NCBI GenBank assembly: GCA_905235315.1
Contig: CAJOLG010000197.1
Span: 1-7,686, forward strand
DNA: 7,686 nt
DNA from: an uncultured Solobacterium sp.
GTDB lineage: Bacteria > Bacillota_I > Bacilli_A > Erysipelotrichales > Erysipelotrichaceae
Reading direction: 5' to 3'
Made by a program: the position numbers and the translations under genes. A model generated the notes under the pieces. It saw nothing but the letters and a program-made list of their open reading frames with translations, was not told where the DNA came from and searched no databases. The stretch's first letter is position 1; each line of letters opens with the position of its first letter. Shown here piece after piece: positions 6,119-7,686 of this stretch.

Positions 6119-7024
6119 ATGTTTGACATGATCATCATCGGCGGCGGACCGGCCGGGCTTACGGCAGCGGTATACGGGCGGAGAAACGGCAGAAGTGTTC
6201 TTGTGATCGAGAAAAGCGTATTCGGCGGTCAGATCGTCAATACGCCGAATGTGGAAAATATTCCGGGCTTTGCGTCCATCGGCGGCGATGAATTTGCGGA
6301 TAAGCTCCTTGACCAGGCCATCGGACAGGGGGCGGAAGTCGCCCTGGAATCGGTCAGTTCGGCCGAAACAGCAAATGACGGCTTTCTTGTGAAAACGGAA
6401 GAGGGCAGTGAATACGAAGGCAGAACGCTGATTCTTGCGACGGGCACGACGCACCGCGTTCTTGGACTGTACGGGGAAGAAGAACTGATCGGAAACGGCA
6501 TTCACTTCTGCGCTGTCTGTGACGGGGATCTCTACCGGGATAAAAATGTTGTGGTGATCGGCGGCGGGAATTCCGCCTTTGTGGAAGCGAATACCCTCGT
6601 CAACATCGCGGGAAAGCTTACCATCCTGCAGGATCTTCCGATGTTTACGGCCGATGCGAAATCCCAGGAGACGCTGTTTGCCCACCATAACGTGGAGACG
6701 CATCTTTCTTCCAAGGTGACGGGATATGTGACGGAAGGCGGAAAGCTGACCGGCGTTACCTATATTGAAAACGGCAGATCCCAGACGGTTCCCTGCGACG
6801 GCGTGTTCCTTGCGGTCGGCCTGATTCCGAACAATGATCCGTTTGCGAACCTTGTGTCTCTCGACAGCAGGGGATACTTTGCGGCGGATGAAACCGGCAT
6901 TACGATGACAGAAGGCGTCTTCGTGGCGGGAGACTGCCGCACCAAAGCGCTCCGTCAGGTGGCGACCGCCTGTTCCGACGGCGCCAATGCGGCGATCAAC
7001 GCCAGCAATTATCTTTCAAAGTAG
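6119..7024 (+). CDS. trxB: Thioredoxin reductase-like flavoprotein (TrxB family)
   Basis: A 301-residue low-molecular-weight thioredoxin reductase homologue in the cytoplasm, which passes electrons from a reduced donor through FAD and a cysteine pair to a redoxin. Seen: FAD-binding GGGPAG (8-13), GQIVNTPNVENIPGF (37-51), redox centre CAVCDGD (C131, C134), nucleotide-fold GGGNSA (148-153), and the C-terminal FAD motif GDCRTKALRQVATACSDG (271-288). Odd point: where NADPH-dependent enzymes have HRRxxxR binding the 2'-phosphate, this protein reads ILQDLPMFTAD (169-179), so NADPH preference is doubtful. The start at 6119 is preferred over an in-frame ATG at 6053 because AAGGAG (6105-6110) sits eight bases ahead and GGGPAG falls at the usual place. 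Position 77 bases after nrdD, with no separate promoter visible, suggests it reduces the redoxin tail of NrdD. A free thioredoxin elsewhere could also be its partner. Confidence 0.9.
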   Translation: MFDMIIIGGGPAGLTAAVYGRRNGRSVLVIEKSVFGGQIVNTPNVENIPGFASIGGDEFADKLLDQAIGQGAEVALESVSSAETANDGFLVKTEEGSEYEGRTLILATGTTHRVLGLYGEEELIGNGIHFCAVCDGDLYRDKNVVVIGGGNSAFVEANTLVNIAGKLTILQDLPMFTADAKSQETLFAHHNVETHLSSKVTGYVTEGGKLTGVTYIENGRSQTVPCDGVFLAVGLIPNNDPFANLVSLDSRGYFAADETGITMTEGVFVAGDCRTKALRQVATACSDGANAAINASNYLSK

Positions 7025-7049
7025 CCTGCGGGCGAAACGGAATACGAAT

Positions 7050-7083
7050 GACAGAAAATCCTGAAGAACCAGGGTTTTTTGTC
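7050..7083 (+). terminator. Terminator of the nrd-trxB operon
   Basis: A 14-bp stem, GACAGAAAATCCTG (7050-7063) with CAGGGTTTTTTGTC (7070-7083), contains two wobble pairs and the loop AAGAAC; the six T residues form the 3' part of the stem. The short core CCTG/CAGG followed by GTTTTTT acts as terminator on the plus strand. It starts 26 bases after the trxB stop. Confidence 0.75.
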
Positions 7084-7147
7084 TGGCCTGGCGGATGAGA
7101 CGCCTCACACAGGAACGGATTTTCGGCGGTTTCCGGTCACTTTGCAT

Positions 7148-7153
7148 TATGAT
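7148..7153 (+). promoter_or_regulatory. Tentative -10 box for the phosphohexomutase gene
   Basis: TATGAT lies 74 bases before the ATG at 7228 and after the operon terminator, so a promoter is expected here. No good -35 box is found at the right spacing. Confidence 0.3.
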
Positions 7154-7160
7154 AAAAACA

Positions 7161-7213
7161 GAAACCAGCCGCAGGTTTCCTGCGGGTTCAACAGATACCG
7201 TCCGGCAGCGGAC
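7161..7213 (+). promoter_or_regulatory. Hairpin-rich 5' leader of the phosphohexomutase mRNA
   Basis: Three inverted repeats are packed here: GAAACC (7161-7166) with GGTTTC (7174-7179); CCGCAGG (7169-7175) with CCTGCGG (7179-7185), loop TTT; and GTCCG (7200-7204) with CGGAC (7209-7213), loop GCAG. The first two overlap and exclude each other. No U-tract follows and I recognise no known riboswitch, so the leader may simply be structured. Confidence 0.4.
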
Positions 7214-7227
7214 ACGGAGGAATAAGA

Positions 7228-7686
7228 ATGGATTACACAGGCAGATATAAGGAGTGGACCGCAAAGATTCCAAAGAGCGATCCGCTTCATGCGGAACTCC
7301 TTGCGATCGCAGGCGACCGGCATGAGATCCGGGAGCGGTTCAGCCAGGATCTTGCGTTCGGGACTGCCGGATTAAGAGGAATTGTGGCGGCGGGAACCAA
7401 CCGGATGAATTACTATACCGTCGGCCGGGCCACCCAGGGAATTGCGAACTACATTGTGAAGCAGGGCACCAATGCGATGAACCGCGGGGTGGTCATTGCG
7501 CATGACCCGCGTCATTTCTCGAAGGAATTCTCGCAGTGTGCGGCGGGCATCTTCGCGGCCAACGGGATCCGGGTCTACACCTTTCCCGATCTGCGTCCGA
7601 CGCCGGAACTGGCATTCATGGTAAGACATCTCGGAACGATCTCCGGCATCAATATCACCGCATCGCACAATCCGAAGGAATACAAC
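7228..7686 (+). CDS. pgcA: Phosphoglucomutase/phosphomannomutase, alpha-D-phosphohexomutase family (5' part, cut by window end)
   Basis: The first 153 codons of a gene that runs off the right edge. Family members interconvert hexose 1- and 6-phosphates through a phosphoserine, linking glycolysis to cell-wall, glycolipid and polysaccharide precursors. Seen: a helical N-terminus, FGTAGLRG (44-51) that binds substrate phosphate, GVVIAHDPRHFS (87-98), the TPELAF strand (125-130) and the active-site loop TASHNPKEYN (144-153) with catalytic Ser146. The N-terminal pattern resembles Bacillus PgcA, normally about 570-580 residues, so roughly a quarter is visible. GGAGG (7216-7220) lies seven bases before the ATG. 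It follows the nrd operon but is separated by a terminator, so it is probably an independent unit. Glucose versus mannose preference cannot be decided from this part. Confidence 0.92.
   Translation, partial: MDYTGRYKEWTAKIPKSDPLHAELLAIAGDRHEIRERFSQDLAFGTAGLRGIVAAGTNRMNYYTVGRATQGIANYIVKQGTNAMNRGVVIAHDPRHFSKEFSQCAAGIFAANGIRVYTFPDLRPTPELAFMVRHLGTISGINITASHNPKEYN

Noticed and set aside
1..7686. Mobile elements, CRISPR arrays, tRNA or rRNA genes, foreign islands
   Set aside because: There are no transposase or integrase motifs, no regularly spaced repeats and no cloverleaf. Codon use looks similar across the genes.

Overview
The window looks like ordinary chromosome from an anaerobic or facultatively anaerobic Bacillota bacterium with moderate to high GC. 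I lean towards an Erysipelotrichaceae-like lineage, but that is a guess from the style of the proteins. Strong AAGGAG-type ribosome binding sites, U-tract terminators and a class III (oxygen-sensitive) ribonucleotide reductase support the general placement. There are no mobile elements, tRNA/rRNA genes or CRISPR arrays.

Layout. Positions 1-227 hold a rho-independent terminator for a gene that lies mostly outside the window, and the terminator of the next gene. An aldo/keto reductase is on the minus strand (1223-228). It diverges from a plus-strand glycerophosphodiester phosphodiesterase gene (1357-2187), which carries two compensating frameshifts and ends at a clear terminator. The 2218-2499 intergenic region is rich in palindromes and holds a good extended -10 promoter. 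This leads into an nrd operon: a MarR-type DNA-binding domain fused to an NrdG2 radical-SAM activase (2500-3645), the class III reductase nrdD (3650-6041, interrupted near 5180) with a C-terminal redoxin domain, and a TrxB-like flavoprotein (6119-7024). A terminator follows, then a hairpin-rich leader and the 5' part of a phosphoglucomutase/phosphomannomutase gene (7228 to the window end).

How it may work together. The activase would install the glycyl radical on NrdD. NrdD would reduce ribonucleotides anaerobically, and its own C-terminal CPKC redoxin could re-reduce the active-site disulfide and in turn be reduced by the adjacent flavoprotein. The MarR half of the activase could bind two near-identical palindromes (ATTGGWRAWCCAA, centres 19 bp apart) just downstream of the operon promoter. 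A single polypeptide would then both activate the enzyme and control its expression, with its iron-sulfur cluster as a possible redox input. The domains and palindromes are seen directly; the regulatory link and the electron route are inference.

Caution: three reading-frame breaks fall within about 3.4 kb (two in the phosphodiesterase gene, one in nrdD), while the protein sequence around each stays well conserved. Sequence or assembly error, or very recent mutation, is more likely than long-standing decay.
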